Assembly: GCA_046050105.1 (NCBI GenBank)
Contig: JBJOQE010000040.1
Span: 1 to 9,882 of the forward strand
DNA length: 9,882 bases
DNA from: JAYQPD01 sp046050105
GTDB taxonomy: Bacteria; Patescibacteriota; Minisyncoccia; Phycocordibacterales; UBA918
Direction of reading: 5' to 3'
The notes under the pieces were generated by a model that saw only the letters and a list, made by a program, of their open reading frames with translations, did not search any database and was not told the DNA's origin. Position numbers and translations under genes: made by a program. This document shows, piece after piece, positions 1 through 6,046 of the stretch (position 1 is the first letter of the stretch; every line of letters starts with the position of its first letter).

Positions 1-38
1 CTCAACTGAATGGCATGTTCTGAAGGCGGATGAGACAA
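1..38 (-). CDS. Possible start of next minus-strand gene (partial)
   Basis: Downstream of the glycosyltransferase stop on the minus strand there is a G-rich run (AGGGGG) followed three bases later by a TTG codon at 38-36 that opens a frame to the window edge, beginning M-S-H-P-P-S-E-H. The spacing of 13 bases after the previous stop would fit an operon. Only 12 codons are visible, so neither coding status nor function can be judged. It could equally be non-coding. Confidence 0.2.
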   Translation of the reverse strand, partial: MSHPPSEHAIQL

Positions 39-51
39 TACCCCCTACTGG

Positions 52-1155
52 TTAGTAGAGCGAGCATGTCTTTTCAACCATAGTGCTGAGCATAAAGTCT
101 GAAGCGATATTTTTTTTGAGAGCACATGCATGTGCATTACGCATATTTTCTTGTGATGTGTATGTTCTAAGTGCATCAGCAAGGGCTTCAATAGTGCTCG
201 GCTTAACCACCACACCAAAAGAAGCATCTTTAATAATTTCACCAATTCCACCAACATCTGTGGCGATAACTGGGAGTTGTGCCAAGCCAGCTTCGAGGAG
301 TACATACGGCAGACCTTCTTTGAGAGAGGGGAGCACAAAAATATCAAATGCCTTGAGATACTGCGACGCATTCTCTCTATACCCAAGGAGACGAATGTTG
401 TGCGCAGCATGCGAGTGTGCACGTGTTTCTAAGCGTGTTTTTTCTTCACCTTCGCCAATGATGGCGAGCACCATGTTCTGAGGCGGCAGTGCGGTGAATG
501 CTTCAATGAGCACAGACTGGTTTTTGTTACGATTCAGTTCACCAACAGTACCTACGATGAACGTGTCTGGAGGAAGGTCAAGCAGCCGACGCGCTTCCTC
601 ACGTGAGAAAAAGTGTGGTTCTGTAATGCCGTTGTGAATGACAACAGTACTAGGGCGTTGGTCATGCTCACATACGACGATGGTCTCGTGTGCAAGAAGG
701 ATGCCAACGCGCTCGAGTGCTCGAATGACGACGCGCTGCCACCAAGGACGGGGCTCATTGAATGCCCACCCATGCACTGTTGAAATAGTACGGGGAACGC
801 GTGCGACACGTGCTGCAAGAGCACCAATCGCGACCGCTTTAGCACTGTTGAGGTGTACCACGTCCGGTCGTTCGCGACGGAATAGTTTGATAAGTTCAAA
901 AAAAGCACCAATGTCATGCATGAGTGAAACATCGCGCACAAAGTGCTGTACCTGGATGGCGCGAATGCGTGCTGTGTGGAGCTTGGTTACAAGGTCACCA
1001 GCACCACCGTGTGCCACGACTACTTCAAAGCGATCTGCGGGAAGGTGTGTGGCGAGATCATACACATACCTCTGAGCACCTCCCCAGTTGGATTTAGTAA
1101 TGACGTAGAGAATTTTTTTCTTGTCGTGTTCCATAGTAGTGCTCTGGGTGGTCAT
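52..1155 (-). CDS. Family 4 glycosyltransferase (GT-B fold)
   Basis: This 367-residue protein looks like a retaining GT4 glycosyltransferase that moves a sugar from a nucleotide sugar onto a growing surface glycan at the inner face of the membrane. The N-terminal Rossmann half starts at residues 13-27 (KKILYVITKSNWGGA, the acceptor-side glycine-rich loop) and includes HLNSAKA (101-107) and STVHGW (125-130). The C-terminal donor half has VGTVGELNRNKN (201-212), IGEGEE (233-238) and the EX7E motif, E280 and E288 in KEGLPYVLLEA. There is no signal peptide or clear transmembrane segment. The linker between CEHDQ and VVIHNGI (162-177) is short for the family. The ATG at 1155 overlaps the TGA of a short upstream ORF (ATGA), suggesting translational coupling; M8 is an alternative start. 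No Shine-Dalgarno site is visible. The donor and acceptor sugars cannot be inferred. The family call is secure. Confidence 0.93.
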   Translation of the reverse strand: MTTQSTTMEHDKKKILYVITKSNWGGAQRYVYDLATHLPADRFEVVVAHGGAGDLVTKLHTARIRAIQVQHFVRDVSLMHDIGAFFELIKLFRRERPDVVHLNSAKAVAIGALAARVARVPRTISTVHGWAFNEPRPWWQRVVIRALERVGILLAHETIVVCEHDQRPSTVVIHNGITEPHFFSREEARRLLDLPPDTFIVGTVGELNRNKNQSVLIEAFTALPPQNMVLAIIGEGEEKTRLETRAHSHAAHNIRLLGYRENASQYLKAFDIFVLPSLKEGLPYVLLEAGLAQLPVIATDVGGIGEIIKDASFGVVVKPSTIEALADALRTYTSQENMRNAHACALKKNIASDFMLSTMVEKTCSLY

Positions 1156-1262
1156 ACAGCAACACCGGGGAGGTGTCTAACGGCCGAAGCGTCCCACGCT
1201 TCATCCGCTCCCCAATTACTCTTCGTTATAACGTATAGGATTTTTTTACGCATCTGGCTCAT
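1152..1262 (-). pseudogene. Short ORF B: isolated GT4 N-terminus (remnant or leader peptide)
   Basis: This 36-codon frame begins MSQMRKKILYVITKSNWG, the same start peptide as the downstream glycosyltransferase, then continues with an unrelated tail ending RHLPGVAV before TGA. The TGA overlaps the ATG of the full-length gene, and its own ATG overlaps the TGA of short ORF A, so the three frames are chained. Over residues I-L-Y-V-I-T-K-S-N, eight of nine codons differ synonymously from the full gene, so it is not a fresh duplication. Either it is the residue of an internally deleted GT4 paralogue or a small translated leader peptide. Which one cannot be decided from the sequence. It carries the 7-bp hairpin at 1186-1202. 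Confidence 0.6.
1167..1213. repeat. Nested inverted repeat in short ORF B
   Basis: The inner arms GAAGCGT (1186-1192) and ACGCTTC (1196-1202) pair perfectly over 7 bp around a CCC loop (GGG on the coding strand). The outer arms GGGGAG (1167-1172) and CTCCCC (1208-1213) add a second 6-bp stem, with 13 and 5 unpaired bases between inner and outer stems. No T-run follows on either strand, so it is not an intrinsic terminator. The layout matches the repeat at 1287-1336 although the sequences differ. Confidence 0.6.
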
Positions 1263-1387
1263 AGTACACTCTGTAAAATTCTAGTGAATTGGGGCAAGAG
1301 AACACGTACCGTGTCCCACACGGTACGTGGCCAATTTGACTTGGTGATGACGTGCAGTACCTTCTTTTTATTAGTGGTGTGTGTCAC
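1259..1387 (-). pseudogene. Short ORF A: isolated GT4 N-terminus (remnant or leader peptide)
   Basis: This 42-codon frame starts at GTG 1387; an in-frame stop lies just upstream. It begins MTHTTNKKKVLHVITKSNW, a typical GT4 start, but then switches to PRTVWDTVRV and an unrelated tail ending TRILQSVL. Its TGA overlaps the ATG of short ORF B (ATGA). The switch point coincides with a perfect 12-bp inverted repeat (1303-1329) beginning one base after the Trp codon. An extended -10 box lies 18 bases before the GTG, so this would be the first frame of the minus-strand transcript. It is either a remnant of a lost GT4 gene or a functional leader ORF; the frame and both overlaps are intact. Confidence 0.6.
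1287..1336. repeat. Nested inverted repeat in short ORF A (12-bp perfect arms)
   Basis: CACGTACCGTGT (1303-1314) and ACACGGTACGTG (1318-1329) are perfect inverted arms around CCC (GGG on the minus strand). They are enclosed by AATTGG (1287-1292) and CCAATT (1331-1336), the latter lying in the Asn-Trp codons of the GT4-like start. A further small inverted repeat AATTC/GAATT lies at 1277-1290. No T-run follows on the coding strand. It may be a deletion scar, a binding site or an RNA structure. Confidence 0.75.
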
Positions 1388-1405
1388 AAAATGGCTTTAT
1401 TGCTA

Positions 1406-1414
1406 GTTATAACA
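1406..1414 (-). promoter_or_regulatory. Extended -10 promoter for the glycosyltransferase chain
   Basis: On the minus strand the sequence reads TGT-TATAAC, an extended -10 element. The expected transcription start is about 10 bases before the GTG of short ORF A. No good -35 box is seen at 16-18 bp, which is tolerated with an extended -10. Confidence 0.5.
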
Positions 1415-1434
1415 CAGTATGAGCACCCTAAGTT

Positions 1435-1450
1435 ACCGCATGAAAGCGGT
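1435..1450. promoter_or_regulatory. Possible operator between divergent promoters
   Basis: ACCGC-ATGAAA-GCGGT forms a small dyad lying between the minus-strand -10 (1406-1411) and the plus-strand -10 (1475-1480). Outside it, GTTATAACTAGC read on the minus strand at 1413-1402 and a similar plus-strand stretch (TTATAACTAAGC, about 1454-1465) form a longer imperfect inverted repeat. The position suits a regulator controlling both directions, but no regulator is encoded nearby. Confidence 0.25.
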
Positions 1451-1451
1451 G

Positions 1452-1480
1452 TTTATAACTAAGCCGCTACGAGGTATGAT
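1452..1480 (+). promoter_or_regulatory. Promoter of the sugar phosphotransferase gene
   Basis: TATGAT at 1475-1480 is a good -10 box; TTTATA at 1452-1457 is a weak -35 at 17-bp spacing. The start would fall about 5 bases before the ATG at 1492, giving an almost leaderless mRNA, in agreement with the absence of a well-placed Shine-Dalgarno site. Confidence 0.45.
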
Positions 1481-1491
1481 AGTGCTGCACC

Positions 1492-2838
1492 ATGCTTAAA
1501 GCCACCACCTTTCTCCTGTTTGCGGGCGATATCGCTGTCTTTGTTGGCGGTCTCTTTGTGGCACTTATGATTCGGTATCGACAGGTACCTGAGGCTGCGG
1601 TCCTCACCGAGCATCTCATTGCCTTTTCCGGCATCTTTGTACTCTGGGCCGTCGTTTTTCTGATAGCTGGGCTCTATGACACCAAGGTGAACTTTTCCCG
1701 AAAACTCATCCCGGGCATCGTGCTTCGCGCGCAGGTGGTAAATCTTGCGCTTGCTGCTTTTGTCTTCTTTGTGTTCCCGGTTGGTATTACACCCAAAGTG
1801 ACGCTCGCCATTTATCTGGTGGTCACGACACTCCTGGTGGTCTGGTGGCGTCTTTTCGGTTTTCCCCTCTTTGTGACCAAGCGCACCGAACGAGCGCTTA
1901 TTGTGGGAAGCGGGGGCGAAGCGAAGGGGCTTGCACATATATTGAATGAGGGTAGATTTTTCAAATTCGTAGTTGCGGAGATAGTTGACCCACACGCGTA
2001 CCCCAACCGTGCAGCACTGGAAGTGGCCCTTCGGGCATACATCGCCGAACACACCGTGACCATGATTATCGGTGATATGCATGGCGAACAGTCTGAGGTG
2101 CTGGTGCCAGTCTTCTACGAGCTTGCGATGGCGCATGAAGGAGTGTCATTTCTCTCGCTCCACGCATTGTATGAGCAGATTTTTCATCGTATACCACCGT
2201 CGTCGGTTCGTGAATCATGGGTACTGGAAAACATTTCGTTGGTACCACATACCTTTGACGACATTCTGAAGCGTGGCTTCGACATAGTGGTCGCATGCTT
2301 CCTTGGAGTGGTGGTGGCGCCGCTTTTCCCACTTATTATTTTCGCCATCAACAGTGAAGGCGGTGGTGCGATATTCTACAAAACTGAGCGTGTGGGGCGT
2401 TTTGGCAAGCCTATCTATATACGTAAGTTTCGCACGATGAACGGGAGCGATGTGGGTACAGAGGCACTCAAGAGTACACTCACCGTTACGCGCGTCGGAA
2501 AGTTTTTGCGTAGGACACGACTCGATGAATTACCTCAAATACTTAACGTACTACGGGGCGACCTGTCGTTCATTGGGCCACGGCCAGAAATGCCCGCGCT
2601 CGTTTCCGTATACACAAGAGAGATTCCTCACTATGCGATGCGGCATCTCATCAAGCCAGGGCTTTCGGGGTGGGCGCAGATTAACGACTTTGATGTTCCG
2701 CGAAGTGGCGTCGATGTTGAACGCACCATTGCAAAGTTGTCATTCGATTTATACTACCTCAAGCGACGCTCCTTCTTCCTCGATATGGAGATTGCTCTTA
2801 AGACATTGAAAGCGCTCATAATGCGGAGTGGTACATAA
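1492..2838 (+). CDS. Polyprenyl-phosphate sugar phosphotransferase (initiating glycosyltransferase)
   Basis: This 448-residue membrane protein belongs to the bacterial sugar transferase family of WbaP-like polyprenyl-phosphate hexose-1-phosphate transferases. It would start surface glycan synthesis by moving sugar-1-phosphate from a nucleotide sugar to undecaprenyl phosphate. Four hydrophobic segments (about 7-28, 42-62, 82-99, 103-122) are followed by a Rossmann-like region (ALIVGSGGEAKG, 135-146). The catalytic domain begins at KRGFDIVVA (260-268), whose re-entrant hydrophobic segment runs to about 286. It continues with YKTERVGRFGKPIYIRKFRTM (296-316), the catalytic Asp-Glu pair D345-E346 in RTRLDELPQILNVLRGDLSF, IGPRPE (361-366) and KPGLSGWAQIN (388-398). 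Length and domain order are normal for the long form. The downstream epimerase starts within a few bases of its stop, so the two are probably cotranscribed. The sugar is not predictable. Confidence 0.95.
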   Translation: MLKATTFLLFAGDIAVFVGGLFVALMIRYRQVPEAAVLTEHLIAFSGIFVLWAVVFLIAGLYDTKVNFSRKLIPGIVLRAQVVNLALAAFVFFVFPVGITPKVTLAIYLVVTTLLVVWWRLFGFPLFVTKRTERALIVGSGGEAKGLAHILNEGRFFKFVVAEIVDPHAYPNRAALEVALRAYIAEHTVTMIIGDMHGEQSEVLVPVFYELAMAHEGVSFLSLHALYEQIFHRIPPSSVRESWVLENISLVPHTFDDILKRGFDIVVACFLGVVVAPLFPLIIFAINSEGGGAIFYKTERVGRFGKPIYIRKFRTMNGSDVGTEALKSTLTVTRVGKFLRRTRLDELPQILNVLRGDLSFIGPRPEMPALVSVYTREIPHYAMRHLIKPGLSGWAQINDFDVPRSGVDVERTIAKLSFDLYYLKRRSFFLDMEIALKTLKALIMRSGT

Positions 2839-2842
2839 TTAT

Positions 2843-3757
2843 ATGCAGAACTCTATGAATGCCGTGCAAGGAAAAAAGTGTGTGGTAACCGGTGGCGCTG
2901 GTTTTGTAGGTGTGCACCTGTGCACCCTTTTGGCACACGAGGGTGGGGAAGTCGTCTCGGTGGATACTCGCGCCACAACTGCGGCTGGAGCCACGAGTGT
3001 CGTTGCTGATATTGGCGATAGGGATGCACTCATCTCGGCATTCTCTGGTGCATCGTACGTGTTTCATCTTGCGGCACGCGTGAGTGTTCCTGAATCAATT
3101 GAAATACCCGCTGCGTATTTCGAAACGAATGTGATGGGCACCTTGAATGTGCTCGAGGCAGCGCGCAGTATGGCCGTGCCGCCGCGTGTGGTGCTCGCCT
3201 CTTCGGCTGCAGTGTACGGTGACCAGACTGAGGCGAGCGTGCATGAACAACTCACACCGTTTCCTAAAAGCCAGTATGCAGAAACCAAGCTCGTTACAGA
3301 ACGCATGGCTGCGCTCTGGCACGCACTCTACGGGCTCGAGACAGTCTCTATACGTCCATTCAATATCTACGGTCCTGGTATGAGCGCGGAGGGCGCATAT
3401 GCGAGCGCAATAGGTATTTTCCTCACAAAGAAGCAACAGGGTCTACCGATACTTATTACGGGGAATGGAGAGCAGACGCGCGATTATGTACATGTCCATG
3501 ACGTAGCGCACGCATACCTTCTGGCTGCCACAAGTGAGGCTGTCGGGCATGGTGAAGTTATCAACATTGCGTCAGGTAGAGGCGTCACCATGAACGCCGT
3601 TGCAAGGCTTGTTGGCGGGGAGATAACCTATGTTACCGCACGCCCGGGCGATATCCTGCATTCACGCGCCGACATCACGAAGGCGCAGACACTTCTTGGA
3701 TTTCTTCCACACATTTCTCTTGAAGAGGGCATACGAGGTTTAGTTGAAACGCTATGA
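2843..3757 (+). CDS. NAD-dependent nucleotide-sugar epimerase/dehydratase
   Basis: This is an extended short-chain dehydrogenase of about 304 residues, of the UDP-glucose 4-epimerase-like type, converting a nucleotide sugar in the cytoplasm using tightly bound NAD. It shows the cofactor loop TGGAGFVG (16-23), VADIGD (54-59), HLAARVSVPES (75-85), the catalytic Ser region ASSAAVYGD (119-127), the YxxxK pair Y145/K149, RPFNIYGPG (171-179) and QTRDYVHVHDVA (211-222). The ATG at 2843, four bases after the previous stop, is chosen; GTG 2828 (overlapping that stop) and ATG 2855 are alternatives, and no start has a well-spaced ribosome site. It lies between a sugar phosphotransferase and folD, and its last codons overlap folD by ATGA. 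Exact activity (4-epimerase, or a 4,6-dehydratase or C5-epimerase relative) cannot be separated; YxxxK with no unusual insert favours an epimerase. Confidence 0.9.
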   Translation: MQNSMNAVQGKKCVVTGGAGFVGVHLCTLLAHEGGEVVSVDTRATTAAGATSVVADIGDRDALISAFSGASYVFHLAARVSVPESIEIPAAYFETNVMGTLNVLEAARSMAVPPRVVLASSAAVYGDQTEASVHEQLTPFPKSQYAETKLVTERMAALWHALYGLETVSIRPFNIYGPGMSAEGAYASAIGIFLTKKQQGLPILITGNGEQTRDYVHVHDVAHAYLLAATSEAVGHGEVINIASGRGVTMNAVARLVGGEITYVTARPGDILHSRADITKAQTLLGFLPHISLEEGIRGLVETL

Positions 3758-4575
3758 TTATCGATGGAAAAAAGATAGCGCACGAGATTTTGCACGAGCT
3801 CGCGACGCGTCACAAAAAGCGCGCATACACGATGGCCATTATTTCCGTTGCGCCGAATTTCGCCACACAACGGTACTTACGTATCAAAAAACGTGTCGCA
3901 GCGAAGCTCGGTATTGAGCTTACGGTGATGACGCTCGAAGATGACGCTACAACAGAAACAGTCCTCGAGCACATGGAAGCATGCGGTGCATTCGATGGTG
4001 TGGTTCTACAGCTTCCATACCCTGCACATATCGATGTCGCCGTGCTCCTTTGTGCACTCAAAGCTTCTCAAGATTGTGATGCGATGGGGGATGACCTTCG
4101 GAAGATGTTTGATGCGGGTGATGAAACCGTGCTGCCACCGGTGGTGGCCGCGATTGCGTACAGTGCACACGCGTACGGTGTCTCGTTTAACAACAAAGCA
4201 GTGGTGGTGATTGGAAAGGGGAGGTTGGTGGGTGCGCCAGCTACAGTGTGGGCTACACGGCAAGGAGGGAAGGTGGTCTCGCTTTCAAACCTCGATACCA
4301 AAGAGCCGCATCTCCAGACGGCAGATATCATCATTTTAGGTGCCGGCGTGCCTGCGCTTGTCTCTCCTTCCATGATTAAGAATGGTGTGGTGATATTTGA
4401 TGCAGGTACCTCAGAGGAAGAGGGGAAGCTAGCGGGGGACGCCGATCCTTCTTGTGCGAGTGTAGCCTCCCTTATAACCCCCGTGCCAGGCGGGATTGGC
4501 CCTATTGCCGTTGCTCTACTTTTCTCGAACCTTTACACATTAGGAGCGAGAAAGGACGCGCTTTCCATAGACTAG
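3754..4575 (+). CDS. folD: FolD-like methylenetetrahydrofolate dehydrogenase/cyclohydrolase
   Basis: This 273-residue protein resembles the bifunctional FolD enzyme that interconverts methylene-, methenyl- and formyl-tetrahydrofolate for purine and formyl-methionine synthesis. Catalytic-domain residues are present: the YxxxK pair Y41/K45 (YLRIK), Q86 in VLQLPYP, and D107/D109 in DCDAM, where the family normally has DVDG. The NAD(P) domain has GKGRLVGAPA (154-163) and ADIIILGAGVP (190-200), then the signature TPVPGGIGP (242-250). The family motif P-[CS]-T-P, about 20 residues after the Asp motif, is replaced by PPVVAAI (128-134), and the usual GRSxxVGxP reads GKGRLVGAP, so it is a diverged copy. 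The start codon overlaps the epimerase stop (ATGA), implying coupling. Family assignment is strong; full bifunctionality is inferred, not shown. Confidence 0.88.
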   Translation: MIIDGKKIAHEILHELATRHKKRAYTMAIISVAPNFATQRYLRIKKRVAAKLGIELTVMTLEDDATTETVLEHMEACGAFDGVVLQLPYPAHIDVAVLLCALKASQDCDAMGDDLRKMFDAGDETVLPPVVAAIAYSAHAYGVSFNNKAVVVIGKGRLVGAPATVWATRQGGKVVSLSNLDTKEPHLQTADIIILGAGVPALVSPSMIKNGVVIFDAGTSEEEGKLAGDADPSCASVASLITPVPGGIGPIAVALLFSNLYTLGARKDALSID

Positions 4576-4587
4576 ACGCCTCGTCCT

Positions 4588-4596
4588 TGGTATAAC
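4588..4596 (+). promoter_or_regulatory. Extended -10 promoter of secD
   Basis: TGG-TATAAC ends eight bases before the secD ATG at 4605, so the predicted transcription start falls at or next to the start codon and the mRNA would be leaderless. No convincing -35 box is present. The element occupies nearly all of the short gap after folD. Confidence 0.5.
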
Positions 4597-4604
4597 TCTT
4601 CAGT

Positions 4605-6035
4605 ATGAATCAGAATGTTACGACGCCTTCAAAGACAGCCACACACGCAGTACGCGTGTTCCGTGCACTCGCAGTAATTTTATTCGGGTGTGCCGTTTCG
4701 TATTTTGTGTATGTAGCAACGGTGAATCCAGAATCGCTCAAGCCCTTTAAATACGGACTCGACCTCGCAGGCGGCAGCCACCTGGTATTTGATGCAGATC
4801 TCTCTGATGTGACTCCGGGCGAAGAGCAGGCAGCAATGAATTCACTGAGAGAAGTCATTGAACGCCGCATCAACGTCTTCGGTGTCTCAGAGCCGATTGT
4901 GCAGGTTGAAAAGTCGTCTTCGGTTGCGGGCGACCCAGTTCACCGTCTGGTGGTAGAACTTCCGGGTGTGACCGATGTAGACGAGGCGGTTAAGAGCATT
5001 GGCAAGACGCCACTCCTTGAGTTCAAACTCGTTAATGCTGAAGCAGTAGCCGCTGAGGAGGCTCTTGAAAAGCTCAAACAGAGCGCTACTTCAGGAGCGA
5101 TGGTGAACAACGTAACAGTAAATGGCAAAGGTGTCGGTGAACGCTATCTTGAAACGGGGCTTACGGGCCGCTACATCGAGCGCGCACAATTGGTGTTTGG
5201 CAACGCGAATAATTCAGGCACGGGTGTTTCAGAACCAATCGTGCAGGTCTCCTTCAATAAGGAGGGCGATGAACTCTTCACCAAAATCACCACGGAACAC
5301 ACGAACGAGCAGCTCGCCATTTTCCTCGACGGCGCACTTCTCTCCGACCCTGTCATTCGAGAACCTATCACGGGAGGCACCGCTATTATCACTGGAAATT
5401 TCACCGCAGAAGAAGCGCGTGAGCTGGTAAGGAATCTCAACTTCGGAGCGTTGCCTGTACCCATCACGCTCTCGGGCACACAATCTATTGGCGCAGCACT
5501 TGGCGAGGAAGCACTCCACGCTGGCGTGTACGCAGGTATTGTGGGCTTTCTCTTCCTCTCGCTCTTTATGATTGTGTGGTACCGCCTTTCTGGAGTGGTT
5601 TCGGTTGTGGCCCTCGCTATGTACGTAGTGATGATGCTCGCACTGTTTAAGCTTATACCGGTAGTACTCACTGCTGCAGGCATTGCGGGCTTCATACTTT
5701 CAGTCGGCCTTGCCGTGGACGCCAATATTCTTATTGCCGAACGCATTAAGGAAGAGCTTGCAGAAGGGAAAGATCTCGACACCGCCATCACCGAAGGGTT
5801 CTCTCGTGCATGGCTCGCGATTCGCGACTCAAACATCGCACACATTATTGCGGGCGTTATTCTCTTCTGGTTCGGTACTGCACTCATCAAAGGCTTCGCA
5901 CTGGTGTTTTCACTTGGCGTCGTGGTGTCGATGCTTTCAGCCATCACTATTTCGCGCACGCTCCTTGTGGCTATTCGTGTTGACACCAAAAAGTCTCTCG
6001 GGCGCTTCCTTATGGGTTCTGGATTCTCACGCTAA
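4605..6035 (+). CDS. secD: Protein translocase subunit SecD
   Basis: SecD, with SecF, is the proton-driven accessory of the SecYEG channel and helps pull exported proteins out on the outer face of the membrane. The 476-residue protein has a first membrane segment at about 17-40, then KYGLDLAGGSHLVF (49-62), the P1 region with ERRINVFGVSEPIVQV (86-101) and GKTPLLEFKL (133-142), and a further extracytoplasmic part up to about 290. The five C-terminal membrane segments start near 305, with GLAVDANILIAERIKEEL (368-385), whose D372 is the conserved membrane Asp, and SNIAHIIAGVILFWFGTALIKGFA (409-432). The exact nonapeptide GVSEPIVQV occurs twice (93-101 and 207-215). secF follows after 11 bases. 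Length is at the short end of the family but all hallmarks are there. Confidence 0.97.
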   Translation: MNQNVTTPSKTATHAVRVFRALAVILFGCAVSYFVYVATVNPESLKPFKYGLDLAGGSHLVFDADLSDVTPGEEQAAMNSLREVIERRINVFGVSEPIVQVEKSSSVAGDPVHRLVVELPGVTDVDEAVKSIGKTPLLEFKLVNAEAVAAEEALEKLKQSATSGAMVNNVTVNGKGVGERYLETGLTGRYIERAQLVFGNANNSGTGVSEPIVQVSFNKEGDELFTKITTEHTNEQLAIFLDGALLSDPVIREPITGGTAIITGNFTAEEARELVRNLNFGALPVPITLSGTQSIGAALGEEALHAGVYAGIVGFLFLSLFMIVWYRLSGVVSVVALAMYVVMMLALFKLIPVVLTAAGIAGFILSVGLAVDANILIAERIKEELAEGKDLDTAITEGFSRAWLAIRDSNIAHIIAGVILFWFGTALIKGFALVFSLGVVVSMLSAITISRTLLVAIRVDTKKSLGRFLMGSGFSR

Positions 6036-6046
6036 TCATCTGCTCT

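Noticed and set aside
1152..1262. GTTAGAC in mini-ORF B (minus strand) matches the integron attC core GTTRRRY, suggesting a gene-cassette array.
   Set aside because: No matching RYYYAAC partner at the right position on the other side of the hairpin, no second such site in mini-ORF A, and no integron integrase in the window.
1303..1329. The 12-bp palindrome as an intrinsic terminator.
   Set aside because: Neither strand has a T-run after the stem, and it lies inside an open frame that continues into coupled ORFs.
1459..2136. Long minus-strand open frame (225 codons) opposite the sugar phosphotransferase.
   Set aside because: It is a shadow of the recognised plus-strand gene; its translation shows no family motif and is rich in His, Lys and Arg, as expected from antisense reading.
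5171..5989. Minus-strand open frame of 272 codons opposite secD.
   Set aside because: Shadow of secD; low-complexity Ser/Thr/Ala-rich translation without motifs, while SecD is unambiguous.
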